Source: Apis mellifera (Eukaryota > Arthropoda > Insecta > Hymenoptera > Apidae). Taken from it: a stretch of DNA of 64,000 bases. This document shows, one piece after another, positions 1 through 9,191 of the stretch. Numbering within the stretch: the first letter of the stretch is position 1; each line of letters starts with the position of its first letter. Position numbers and translations under genes: made by a program. The stretch is from assembly GCF_003254395.2 (NCBI RefSeq), contig NC_037646.1, positions 7,225,881 through 7,289,880 of the forward strand, written 5' to 3'. The notes beneath the pieces were generated by a model. That model saw nothing but the letters and a program-made list of their open reading frames with translations. It made no database searches and was not told where the DNA came from.

Positions 1-170
1 TCTTCTTGCGCATGTAATTTAATACATTTTCGTTAAACGGAAAATATAAAATAAAATTTTTATTTTATTTTTCATATCAAAATTGAAAACTGTTTAAATT
101 TATCAAAAATTTATTTATGAAATAAAAAATAAAAGAAGTTATTTGTTACCGAAAACGCGATGCGCAAGAA
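1..170. repeat. AT-rich segment bounded by an 11-bp inverted repeat
   Basis: TTCTTGCGCAT at 3-13 is matched exactly in reverse complement by ATGCGCAAGAA at 160-170. The interior is almost pure A/T. The layout resembles a small non-autonomous inverted-repeat element, but the left flank lies at the window edge, so a target-site duplication cannot be tested. An extended arm (ATTTTCG-like) is imperfect. It could also be chance in a skewed sequence. The right arm overlaps a possible third exon of the minus-strand gene candidate. Confidence 0.3.
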
Positions 171-178
171 AACCTAGC
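96..178 (-). other. possible third or terminal exon of the minus-strand gene candidate
   Basis: Read on the minus strand, an acceptor ending in TTAGTTCAG lies just upstream of 178. In the phase left by the preceding candidate exon (359-403) the new sequence gives one glycine codon and then TAG. If the join is real, the open frame would end here after about 57 codons. The polypyrimidine tract is weak and the 3' extent is unknown, so this is only a possible continuation. Confidence 0.12.
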
Positions 179-218
179 CTGAACTAATATTATAAATAAA
201 ATTCAATATGTTACTACT

Positions 219-244
219 CACGGGTATATTAAAATATACCCGTG
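219..244. repeat. 26-bp near-perfect palindrome (12-bp arms, AA spacer)
   Basis: CACGGGTATATT at 219-230 and its exact reverse complement at 233-244 are separated by two bases. It lies in the intron following candidate exon 359-403 (minus strand). It could fold as a hairpin in RNA or extrude as a cruciform in DNA. Confidence 0.7.
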
Positions 245-278
245 GTCACTATGCTCGTGCAAAAATCTACGTATACAA

Positions 279-333
279 CCAGTCACTCGTGTCGATTCGG
301 ACCTTTCGTCCTACGACATGATTGAGTGACCGG
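279..333. other. strong nested stem-loop next to a candidate splice donor
   Basis: Three stacked stems can be read off directly. GTCACTC (282-288) pairs with GAGTGAC (324-330), GTCG (291-294) with CGAC (314-317), and GGAC (299-302) with GTCC (308-311) around a five-base loop. An outer CC/GG pair sits across one mismatch. Its minus-strand form starts about 20 bases inside the intron after the donor of candidate exon 359-403. That position would allow an effect on splice-site use or on RNA editing. It is too short and interrupted to call a microRNA precursor. The function is unknown. Confidence 0.5.
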
Positions 334-358
334 AGGAATCAAAAAGCATGCGACTCAC

Positions 359-403
359 CATTAGATGCGAAGAACACAAGGATGTCATCATGATGTGGAT
401 CAT
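359..403 (-). CDS. candidate 45-nt internal coding exon
   Basis: On the minus strand the exon is preceded by a pyrimidine-rich acceptor ending TTTTTGTTACAG and followed by a consensus donor, ATG then GTGAGTCG. It is 45 nt, a multiple of three. Entered in the phase left by candidate exon 630-774, it stays open and encodes about 14 residues, DDPHHDDILVFFASN-like, acidic and histidine-rich and then hydrophobic. Phase 1 on both sides would let it be skipped or included without a frameshift, as cassette mini-exons are. I do not recognise the protein. A 45-nt frame is open fairly often by chance, so the splice sites and phase agreement are the main evidence. Confidence 0.35.
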
Positions 404-629
404 CTGTAACAAAAAGCGAAATATAAAATTTAAAACATAGTTCAGATAATTTAAAAAGGTGAAAAAAGGAAAAGATGAAATTATTAGATTAATAGAATAA
501 TGATTGAAATTCTAATTTAATAATAATAAAAATTAAGATTTTGATATATAAAGACTCGAAATTTAATGAAATTCAATGATTTTATATCGGGGAAATAGGG
601 AATTTTAGATAAAATAAAAAGATATTTAC

Positions 630-774
630 CTCTTCGCGTGATGGATGACTGCCTTGATTTTCTTGAAAGGAGCACTGAATCTAATTTCGCGTTATCCATT
701 GAAGGATTTAAAAAAACTGTTACGAAAGCAAACACTGACTCTACTGACCGCATTGCGCGCGGTTAAAAGATTTT
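630..774 (-). CDS. candidate start-containing coding exon
   Basis: Minus-strand acceptor TTTTATACTTTCAG ends at 775. The donor after 630 is AAGAG followed by GTAAATATC. An in-frame TAA lies just upstream of the ATG at 753, so that ATG would be the start and 754-774 would be 5'UTR. The exon encodes 41 codons plus one base. It begins MRSVESVFAFVTVFLNPSMD, with a hydrophobic stretch near residues 7-15, and ends in a basic serine-rich segment (SRKSRQSSITRR). The remaining phase matches the next candidate exon at 403 across a 226-nt intron, a common insect intron size. I do not recognise the protein family. A chance arrangement remains possible. Confidence 0.33.
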
Positions 775-1079
775 CTGAAAGTATAAAATATATTTATAGG
801 GAGGGATGGGATAGAAAAAGAAGTAAAATATTCTTTCGATATTTTCCTTCTTTTTCTTATCAAGCATTCGTTTAAGAAAATACTGTTACTCGAAATGTAA
901 ACAATTTAGAAAAATTACGTTGTAATTATTTCGTTATTACAATTTAGAATATTGATAGATAATGGTAAAGTGTTACAAATGTTCGAAAATATTTGTAAAA
1001 TGTCAAAAATTTATTAAGAAAAAAGTACAACGTAACAAGATCCTGAAACATACAAAAAAGAATTAGTGTAGTTCTTAGC
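775..1079. other. AT-rich interval, no gene seen
   Basis: There are short A/T runs and no supported exon. A pyrimidine-rich stretch in minus-strand sense (about 776-870) leads into the acceptor of the 630-774 exon candidate. Confidence 0.5.
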
Positions 1080-1201
1080 TTGGCATCGATTTCCAAAAAC
1101 TAATGTCTCTAATGTAATAAAATTTTCATAAAATATTTCTAATATCATATATTTAAACAATATTGAATTTATATTGAAATTTATATTGAAATCGATGCCA
1201 A
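1080..1201. repeat. 122-bp unit with perfect 14-bp terminal inverted repeats (MITE-like)
   Basis: TTGGCATCGATTTC at 1080-1093 is repeated as its exact reverse complement at 1188-1201. The interior is very A/T-rich and has no coding capacity. This is the layout of a miniature inverted-repeat element or a large hairpin. I see no convincing target-site duplication, and no second copy stands out in the window. The terminal base counts do not let me assign a superfamily. Confidence 0.45.
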
Positions 1202-1207
1202 TTACCA

Positions 1208-1242
1208 GGTCTCACCAACGAGGAGGTGACTACATCGAGACC
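1208..1242. repeat. 35-bp imperfect hairpin
   Basis: GGTCTC at 1208-1213 pairs with GAGACC at 1237-1242, and CACC at 1213-1216 can alternatively pair with GGTG at 1225-1228. It lies immediately beside the inverted-repeat unit ending at 1201 and may belong to the same structure. Confidence 0.4.
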
Positions 1243-1298
1243 CATAGAAAAATTAATAAATTAATAAAAATAATTAATTGATATATCTTTATTTTATT

Positions 1299-1300
<2 letters not shown>

Positions 1301-1348
<48 letters not shown>
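1301..1348. repeat. (TA)n microsatellite, about 24 units
   Basis: Uninterrupted alternating T and A. Such tracts are hypervariable in length. Confidence 0.95.
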
Positions 1349-1351
<3 letters not shown>

Positions 1352-1379
1352 TAAATGAATAAAAAACTTGAAACATAAT

Positions 1380-2200
1380 AACAAAGAAAAATAGAATTAT
1401 AATTCTTATAATAAATCTTTATTAACAAATATAATAAATAAATAAATATACGAATAAATAAATATGAATGAATAAATTAATAAGTAAATGTTTAAATAAA
1501 ATAAATTAAAAATAAACGAAGAAATAAATCAATAATTAAATAAATAAGTAAATGTATAAATAACTAAAGTAAAGAAGTAAAGCAAATAAGTAAAGTAAAT
1601 AAGTCAAAAAGTGAATGTGAATTCAAATAAATGAAGAAAAAAAAAGTCAAATGCAAAATTAAAAAATAAAAAAAGAGAATGAATAAATAAAGAAGTAAAC
1701 GAATAAATAATAATAAAATAATAATAATAAAATAATAATAAAAGTTGAAAGAGTAAATGTTTAAATAAAGCAAGGGAAGAAATAAGTAAATGAAGAAATA
1801 AAAAGTCAATGCAAAAAATTAAAAAATAAATAATGGATATATATATGAAGAAGTAACTAAATAAATAAATCAAAGAATAAATGTTTAAATAAAAAAAAAA
1901 TAAATGAAGAATGTATGAAGAACAGTAAAAAGAATAAATAAATTAATCGAATAAATAAATTAAAAAATAAATGTTTAAATAAAACAAGAGAAGAAATAAG
2001 TAAATGAAGAAATAAAAAGTCAATGCAAAAAATTAAAAAATAAATAATGGATATATATATGAAGAAATAACCAAATAAATAAATATTTAAATAAAACAAG
2101 GAAAAAAATAAATGAAGAAATAAAAAAGTCAATGCAAAATTAAAATATAAATTAACGAATGTATAAAAAAGTAAACTAATAAGTAAATGAATAAATAAAT
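1380..2200. repeat. AATA-rich degenerate tandem repeat field
   Basis: The plus strand is almost free of C and built from AATA/AAATAAGT-type words. A block of about 90 bp is repeated nearly perfectly: GAAGAAATAAGTAAATGAAG starts both copies, at about 1776 and 1990, some 214 bp apart. Shorter, more diverged copies occur near 1630 and 2100, recognisable by AAGTCAA(A)TGCAAAA. Reverse-strand open frames here (1564-2132) translate to phenylalanine/leucine-rich low complexity and are not genes. Confidence 0.85.
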
Positions 2201-3900
2201 CTATTAATCTATAGCTACAATATTTAATTGAAACTATAATAGAATAAAATTAATTTAGAATAAATTTAAAAAAATGAACGATTGCAAAAATTTAGCTAAA
2301 GTGTTATGATATCGATCTATCTATCACGAAGGTTCGTTAGATAATAAGCTCGACCTCGCGACGTGCCTTATATTTATAGAGTCTCGCTGAGACGGTCCTT
2401 GACGAAAATATGCGATCTTTACCGATTGTATGGAAACTGATTGTTCGAATACGGCTAGTAATTAATATTCAATAATTTAACAATTTTTCGAGTTTTATTA
2501 TTAATTTATACTATTTAACAATTTATTATTATAATAAAAGTGACGTTTAATATATTTTTACAAAATAAAACTATATTTTACAGTTTTTTCGTATTATTTT
2601 TCGACTTAAAGTATTAAAATATTTTCAATACAATTTTATATCAAGAATGATTACAAAATAATTTTAAAATAAAAATAATTAATCAATTATTTAACAAATT
2701 TTTAAATTTTCATCATTAATAACTTATAAATAAGATTTTTTTTTACAAATTTATGAATTATTTTTGTAAATTAATTAAAAAATAATTATATTCTTTTTCT
2801 TTTTAATTCTTCTTTGCTTTTTTCTATTCACATCTTAAAATTTTAAATTTATACTTTCAATAATTATAACGATAAATAAAATTTTATATATTTTATATAT
2901 TTTATATATTTCATTCTCTCTCCTAAGTCGATTTTCAATCACATTTTTGCGCAATTTTAAATTTTTCCCGAATTTTCAAGTTTCTAACTTTCTCTTCCTA
3001 CATAAATCAATATCCTCACTCCACACGGATATCCTAGAATCCCGATCGATTCTTCTGCATAACGTTATGTCGTTAAAAAAAAAAAAAATTGTCATCACGT
3101 TAACTTAAGGAAGCTGTCGTCCGTATTCTATAATCCAGGTTAGATATCGACACGCGTGATATACATCGTAAGAAATCGTCGTGCACAGAGTTCCACTTAA
3201 ATTCAATCGAACGAACCATATCCCCAAGGAACTGGAAAAGAATAATACTTCCGTAGGGATGGTGCATTTGTATTCCAATCCAGAAAGCAACGCTTTAAAA
3301 GCTTCGAGAAGAAGGCAGAACCAAATGATCGAATAGATTTCAATATGAAATTCTAAACCGTGGATTTACTAGGATAATGGAGAATTGGATGAAATTGAAG
3401 AGATCCGACAAATGAATTTTTATCTAATTTATTTCGTAGTTTGTACTTCTCCTTGTTTTAATTTTTGATTTGAAATTATTTGTTAATTTTGTGATATCAA
3501 TTTCATTGAACTTATTCATTATCATTTTATTTCTTGTTTCTAGTTATATATATTTTTTAGATTTCTGTTAACTCTCTTTTCTTTTAACTTTTTTCCTTCC
3601 AAGTTTTCTTTAGTTTTATCTTCTTCTCTCGTTCCTTCCTTCCTTCATTCTCTCTCTAATATTTTTTAATTCTTTATTTCCCAACTTCCTTTATTTTTTC
3701 CCCCCTTTTTACTTTTATATTCTTCACTTTTTAATCATTTCTCCATCCTTTTACACGCAATTCAATCTCAATTACAATTTGTTTCAATTCTAATTATTTC
3801 CTGATCTCATTTCCATTCTTATTCTATCTATCCTATAACGCTCTTAAGTTCTAATCTTAAACTCTTTCTTTCTTATTAATTTTCTAATTCTTAAATATTT
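2201..3900. other. AT-rich interval with a small GC-moderate island
   Basis: The block around 2300-2440 is less A/T-biased and includes a GTCTC-GCT-GAGAC hairpin. The rest is A/T-rich. TTTTATATA is present three times in tandem at 2882-2908. From 3580 to 3900 the plus strand is pyrimidine-rich. No exon is supported. Confidence 0.5.
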
Positions 3901-3920
3901 TTTAAATTTTCCATTCAAAT

Positions 3921-3946
3921 TTCTCTCTCTCTCTCTCTCTCTCTCT
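3921..3946. repeat. (TC)13 microsatellite
   Basis: Perfect dinucleotide tract within a longer pyrimidine-rich segment (about 3580-4280). Confidence 0.95.
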
Positions 3947-4480
3947 ATTCTTAATTTTTCTCATCACATCTCTCCAACCTTTTCCACGTTCTAACTTCAT
4001 TATAATCTCTTTCAAAGCTCTAACTCTATCCAACTTTATAGAAGGAAAGCGTAGAAGGAGGATCCCCGGATCTCCTTCGTTCCCCACGTCATTCCTCGCC
4101 TTTCCCCAATCCCCAGAATTCTCTCCGACATTTCCACCCTTCCTCCACCGTTTCCAACTCCTCTTCATAGTTCTATCCATACCCTATTTTCCACCAATCC
4201 CTCCCCATCTCGACTTCTCTAACTATCCACCTTTTCTTTCCTCCACCCAATTCTCTCGTGCTCGACCAACAACTATGAAACAAGGATTGGCGATGATTCC
4301 ATGCTGAAACACCACCGGTTCCACAAGAGATGATTAATTAAACGAACCACTTAAGCCGAATTAGGGATCGCGATTCCACGAGTTTTAGGTATGCAAATAG
4401 ATACGAAAATTGAAACGAGGTGTAATGTTGTCGAAACACGATTAAGAATCTCGTGGGAGGAGTTAGAGTAAATGCCTTTC

Positions 4481-4896
4481 ATCAAAGCAACTTAGATGTG
4501 AATTTCTACAATCAAAAATTAAAGATTTATCTTGGATTAATTGTTTGAATCATATACTTATCGATTGAGATCAAAAAGAGAAATTAGAAGAGATTAAATG
4601 TTTTTTTAAATTTCGAAAAATATAAAGAAGAAATGATAATGGAAATTATTTATTATTTAAATAATCGCTTGTTTCCTTTTTAACTTTGATACATCAAAGC
4701 AACTTAGATATGAATTTCTACGATTAAAAATTAAAGATTTATCTTGGATTAATTGTTTGAATCATATACTCATCGATTGAGATCAAAAAGAGAAATTAGA
4801 AGAGATTAAATGTTCTTTTAAATTTCGAAAAATATAAAGAAAAAATGATAATAATTATTTATTATTTAAATAATCACTTGTTTTTAACTTTGATAC
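4481..4896. repeat. two-copy tandem duplication (212 bp and 204 bp)
   Basis: Both copies begin ATCAAAGCAACTTAGAT and run through GATTTATCTTGGATTAATTG to a TTTTTAACTTTGATAC end. Copy one is 4481-4692, copy two 4693-4896, and a truncated third start (ATCAAAGC) follows at 4897. Differences are a few substitutions and short deletions, so the event is fairly recent. No coding frame is preserved. Confidence 0.9.
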
Positions 4897-5279
4897 ATCA
4901 AAGCATTCCAATTTTACTTACTTAGTGAAAAATAGAGAACTATACCATAAAAATAGACTCTTGTGAACAAATAATACGATCCAATTATCTACAACCTATT
5001 CATCAGATTCTAAAAAGAAAGACTTACAATCAGAAGATACACAATACCAACTACCATCAAACATTCCAAACGGAGAGAAGACTCAGATCAATCAAACTAT
5101 CAAACAAACTATCAAAAAAGAGAAGAAAAATACATTAAAATAAAACGAGATCGAAGCGAGCCACGTAGAAAACGAGTAAAACCGCGCAGAAAATGAATCG
5201 AGCAAACGCACGAGTAAAAAAAAAAAAGAAAGGGGGACAAGAAGGAGAAAAACTTAAAAGAGAGAGAGAGAGATAAAAA

Positions 5280-5745
5280 GGAACGAGAGGGATCCATAGA
5301 AGCGTGGCAAGGAAGACGAGAAAGCGGGTGTTGGAACGAGGGTTGGAAAAGGGTGGCGGACGACGTGTTCCAACGATTCCCTCCGCTTGACACTTTCGGC
5401 TCGCCGTTGAAAGAGCTAGTTCGCCGCGGAAGGGAAGGGAAGGGACGAGACGGAAGGCTTCGCCGATGGCAACGTGGCGAGAAATTACGTTTCCGCAGCT
5501 GGCACCGCAGACATTCCTCCTCGGCTCTCGTTTCTCGCCTCGTCTTTTACGCGAGCGACGGCGCGCGGTGGCCACAGGAATTCAACCCTTCCACCGCCCA
5601 CTTTCGAATCTTTACCTCGCATTCTCGCAAGAAACGTCCCATTCCTGCGGTACGCGTTCCCCCTCTTGTTGCACGTTTCTTCTTCTGGTCCCACGGCTTC
5701 TTTTGTTCTTAATCGTATAAGGGATGTTCTCTTTGATCGCGTGAG
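5280..5745. promoter_or_regulatory. CpG-rich patch, possible promoter or enhancer
   Basis: GC content rises sharply relative to the flanks and CpG is frequent. Open frames of 84-146 codons occur in several frames on both strands at once (for example 5353-5712 plus and 5485-5814 minus). That reflects the lack of A/T-rich stop codons rather than coding. None of the translations resembles a family I know. I see no convincing donor or start element to fix a direction. Confidence 0.3.
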
Positions 5746-6513
5746 ATGAACTGTGTGATCGCGATTCCGATCGAAAGTTGGATCCAATTTTCTGAAATGA
5801 GTTTCAGAAACCAATTTCCTTTTTTAGATTTTATTTGATATCTGTGTTGTTCCACTCCGATTTGTATCGAGTCTTGTATCGTTTAATTTTAATGGATACT
5901 GTTCTTCAATTGCAAAGACGGATCGGGTGATTTTTGTTCAATTTCTGAGATTTTTGAAATTGGAATTGGGCTTTCTTTTCGGATAATAATAGAATTTTCT
6001 CCTTTTTAACATTTTATTTTAATTATTACTGCAATCAAATTTCTTTATTTAATTTCTGATACTTTAGTATTCACTTTGATAGGAAAGACTGCGATTTCTA
6101 CGAATTTTCTTTGCTTAATTTAATATTCCATGTACTGTGGATCGTATGTGATCGATTATGCGAGTTGTTCTTTTCTTGCATATAAGTTTCTTAATAAATT
6201 AGATCTTTTTTTGTAAAATTAAATTGGAGTAATAACAGTGTAATAATAATAATTGTCGAGGAAAAAATTGGAATGGAGGGGTAATATAGCTTGACGTTCC
6301 ATGTTTCTAATTACGGCAAAACGTTGATTGCTCGTTGATCGATTATCCACACTTTGATTATTCGGACTGTCGATTGAGAGGAAATTGATATTCGCGTTAT
6401 CGATTACCCAAACATGTATGCCTAACTGGTTGTACCTATAAAGACACGTTATTAGGGTTAAAAGCGTTTTAGATTGCGTTCAAACATTTTCTTACAAGAT
6501 TCGTCTCTTTCAA
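5746..6513. other. AT-rich interval, no gene seen
   Basis: Scattered A/T runs, with no exon with paired splice sites and no repeat array. Confidence 0.5.
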
Positions 6514-6969
6514 GTGTTCACTGTATTTTCAAATAATTTATTCACATCGACTCGTTCAATTTATTACACCATCATCACTTTCTTTGCAAAATTCGTATAC
6601 CAAAATTGTCTTACGTTATCCCTTGTCACTCTAATCTGCCTTAAAAAAGTTTTCTTTTCTGTCTATTTCTCTACTAATCCTTTCTCAAATACAACATTTT
6701 ACTCAACAATGTTTAAACTCAAACACTTGTTTCTTTTCTTAGCTACTCGTTCGATTTTTCTTTTATTCTTTCTGAAAATCAACCCTTTCCAATATGAAAA
6801 TTTTATAAAAGATTCTACCTCAAAATATTCTCTCTCTATTATAATATTTTACAACTATTACAATCAAATTTTTTCTATAGTTTTCCACACTTATTTCTAC
6901 CCTTTGCTCATTTTATTTCTCTCTTCGATCGTCACCAACAATAGTTTCTACATTGAAGAAACAAGGTGA
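6514..6969 (+). CDS. 151-codon open frame, doubtful
   Basis: This is the longest open frame not built from an obvious simple repeat. It starts at an ATG at 6514 and ends in TGA. The translation is rich in Phe, Ser, Tyr, Leu, Ile and Asn with several hydrophobic stretches, as for a membrane protein. However, the plus strand is pyrimidine-rich through the whole segment, which removes stop codons (all start with T and are purine-ended) and itself yields Phe/Leu/Ser. No family motif is recognisable and no splice context supports it. Probably a compositional artefact; a lineage-specific gene cannot be excluded. Confidence 0.12.
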   Translation: MFTVFSNNLFTSTRSIYYTIITFFAKFVYQNCLTLSLVTLICLKKVFFSVYFSTNPFSNTTFYSTMFKLKHLFLFLATRSIFLLFFLKINPFQYENFIKDSTSKYSLSIIIFYNYYNQIFSIVFHTYFYPLLILFLSSIVTNNSFYIEETR

Positions 6970-7200
6970 CTCACCCTTTGAAGGTTCATCGACAGAGGCT
7001 CATATATTGCATTGTTGATGAAACAAAGGGCGCTGTCTTCGAGAAATGCAAACGCGGCGTTGATAATTCACGTTTATCGATCAATCGCCATCATGCAAAC
7101 TGGCTCGTTTATTTATCGAATTTACGCGGCTCATCGATCGCCGCGAAGTGATTATTGTTTATTCGCACAATAAATAAATCGACTCTTTTCCAGCCGGAAA
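6970..7200. promoter_or_regulatory. GC-moderate block, possible conserved element
   Basis: Composition is balanced, with several TCGATC and TTTAT(C/T)GA words and TTATT/AATAA homeodomain-type cores. On the minus strand a donor (CAAAGG then GTGAGTCAC) ends a possible ~60-nt open segment at about 6974-7032, but its acceptor is weak. Regulatory identity is an inference from composition only. Confidence 0.15.
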
Positions 7201-8820
7201 CGGAACGGATGTTTGCCATCCATTATGAAAGATTAATTTTTATGAAGCCGAGGGCACAGAGAGGTCTGTTCGATTGTCACAGAACGAAGGGATGAATGGA
7301 AGTCAATATTGGTGAATGAAATTTCGAACTGGTCGATGAAGTTTCTTGGTTTAACGTTTAAAGGGTCGAAGTTCGCGTTGAAAATCAATTCATTAAGATT
7401 ATGATTATGACTTAGTTATTTTTTATTCTCTAATGTTTTAGAAATGTTTCAGAGAGAAGAGAGATAAAGCGTGCTTTAGATTTTCAATTTTTAATATTTG
7501 TTACAGAAAAAGGATAATTTGCTGTTAAAGGATTCTTATTTAAAAATTTCATAAAAAAAAAGCTCCAATGATGAATATTAATAAGCCTCTTCCATGATAA
7601 TCTCTTTTATCATGGAAGGATTAAAAACATTTTCCTTCACATCTCATGCATTGCAATGTTGCTTCCTTTAAAGTACACGAGGGATGCGTAATTTTTTCGA
7701 ACGAGGAGGCTCGAAGCATGACATGCAAAAAAAAAATTCTAAAAAATTCATGGTTCATCGTCAGCGAATGCAAAGTCTACGAAAGGAGTTCTTCGAGTGT
7801 CGTCTTATAAATAATGTTTTAACAATATTTTGCGTATATTCTCCTTTTACTCTCTCAAAAAAATATAAGAAATAAAGAAACATAATGATTTATCAAATTA
7901 ATAAACGATAAATTTGTTAAGATTTTTCGTATTCCACGCAAACCAGATAAAATAAGAAAATGGAATAAGATAAATCGATCCAAGGTGTTTCGTTTTTATC
8001 CACATCATCATTTTTCCACGCATTTCCATTCGAACGACTTGGAAATATCTCGTGGATTCGTGATCCAAGGTTTGAAGAACATTGACGAATTTCACGCGAA
8101 TTTTAACGAAAGACTTTTCACCGATTGATAGATAACCTGGGTTAGACGATAGTTGCAGGTGCGAGGTAATGGATATATCGGTTTGCCGGCGTGGCACGAT
8201 TAATCAGCGTGGCTGCTAGGCCGAGTAACGTTTCTCTAGGCTGTTTAGAAAGATTGCTCGGTGTAAATCGTCTTGTTTCATTGCTTTTTCGCGAACGGGT
8301 AATGCATTATCGTATGTTCACAAAAGATTCGACGAATATTAATCGTTAAATAATTTTATATACGAATAATTCATCATTAAATCATCGGTTTCTCTTTTGC
8401 AGAGATAAAAATGTTTCATAAAATATCAATAACGAGCCGCATATTCCATATTCAGCATGATAAATAAAAGACAAATAGATAAGAAGAGTGGAATAAATCG
8501 ATTATGATCAGAAAGGAATGTTAAAATCATTGATATATTTTCCTAATTTTTTCTTCTATTATATTTATACAATCATGCCTGGATTGATTATTAAAAACTA
8601 CTTGTGAATTTCAAGTTTGAACAAGAAGAGAAATTTGAATTTCTCATCGAGATGAAAATTCTTTGTCAAAGGAGAAATAAAAAAAAAAAAATATTTTCTC
8701 TGAAAAAATAAATAAGCACAGAAAATCTAATATAAAAGTAATTTTTATCGAATATAAATTAATCAGGAATATCGAATTAGCTTGGTTTAAAAAATTAAAA
8801 GTAAATCAACATTCTCTTAT
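7201..8820. other. non-coding interval with mixed composition
   Basis: Apart from the hairpin at 7589-7618 I see only A/T-rich DNA and a slightly GC-richer stretch around 7980-8290. Open frames at 7684-7875 and 7898-8197 have no recognisable features. Confidence 0.45.
7589..7618. repeat. 11-bp-stem hairpin
   Basis: CTTCCATGATA at 7589-7599 and TATCATGGAAG at 7608-7618 are exact reverse complements around an 8-base loop. Confidence 0.6.
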
Positions 8821-9191
8821 TTCATCCCTTGTGCCAGAGGGACGCACTGTTTTCCCTCGCGCGAAAAATTACTCAGGGAAATTAGCCAGCCAGCGGATCA
8901 CAAACGTGGAAACGCGGGATATACGCCGCATTAAAACTTAATTAAAGTCTCGCGCAGGCTGCTCGTGTTATAATTTTTATTCGCCGTAATCATCGACCGC
9001 CTAATTTCGTGGTGAATAAGCATCAGTGTGAATCGATAGAGGAAATCGAGCTGGCTGAAATTCGCCTCGTTCCAGCCGAGGAAATATCGCGATGCAATTT
9101 GGAGACGACTGAAGACAAATCGTCGGGGCGATCATTTCTCTTTTTTGGACAGAGACACTTCCTCTACAGAACTAGCTTCGAGGAACATTGA
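8821..9191. promoter_or_regulatory. GC-moderate CpG-containing block, possible conserved element
   Basis: A sharp change in base composition from the flanks, with repeated TTAGCCAGCCAG, CGCGGG, TAATTAAA and CGCCTAATT words. The 60-codon open frame at 9009-9191 (plus) has a glutamate-rich translation that I do not recognise and lacks paired splice signals. A regulatory role is inferred from composition. Confidence 0.15.

Noticed and set aside
1564..2132. Overlapping minus-strand frames of hydrophobic residues
   Set aside because: AATA-rich repeat DNA translated in reverse; the same peptide words recur in different frames.
5135..5814. Several 90-146-codon frames on both strands
   Set aside because: Overlapping openness in many frames is explained by GC-rich composition; no family match by eye.
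7100..7100. Transposase, reverse transcriptase or viral coding remnants anywhere in the window
   Set aside because: None of the translated frames shows the characteristic catalytic motifs; only small inverted-repeat units remain as mobile-element candidates.
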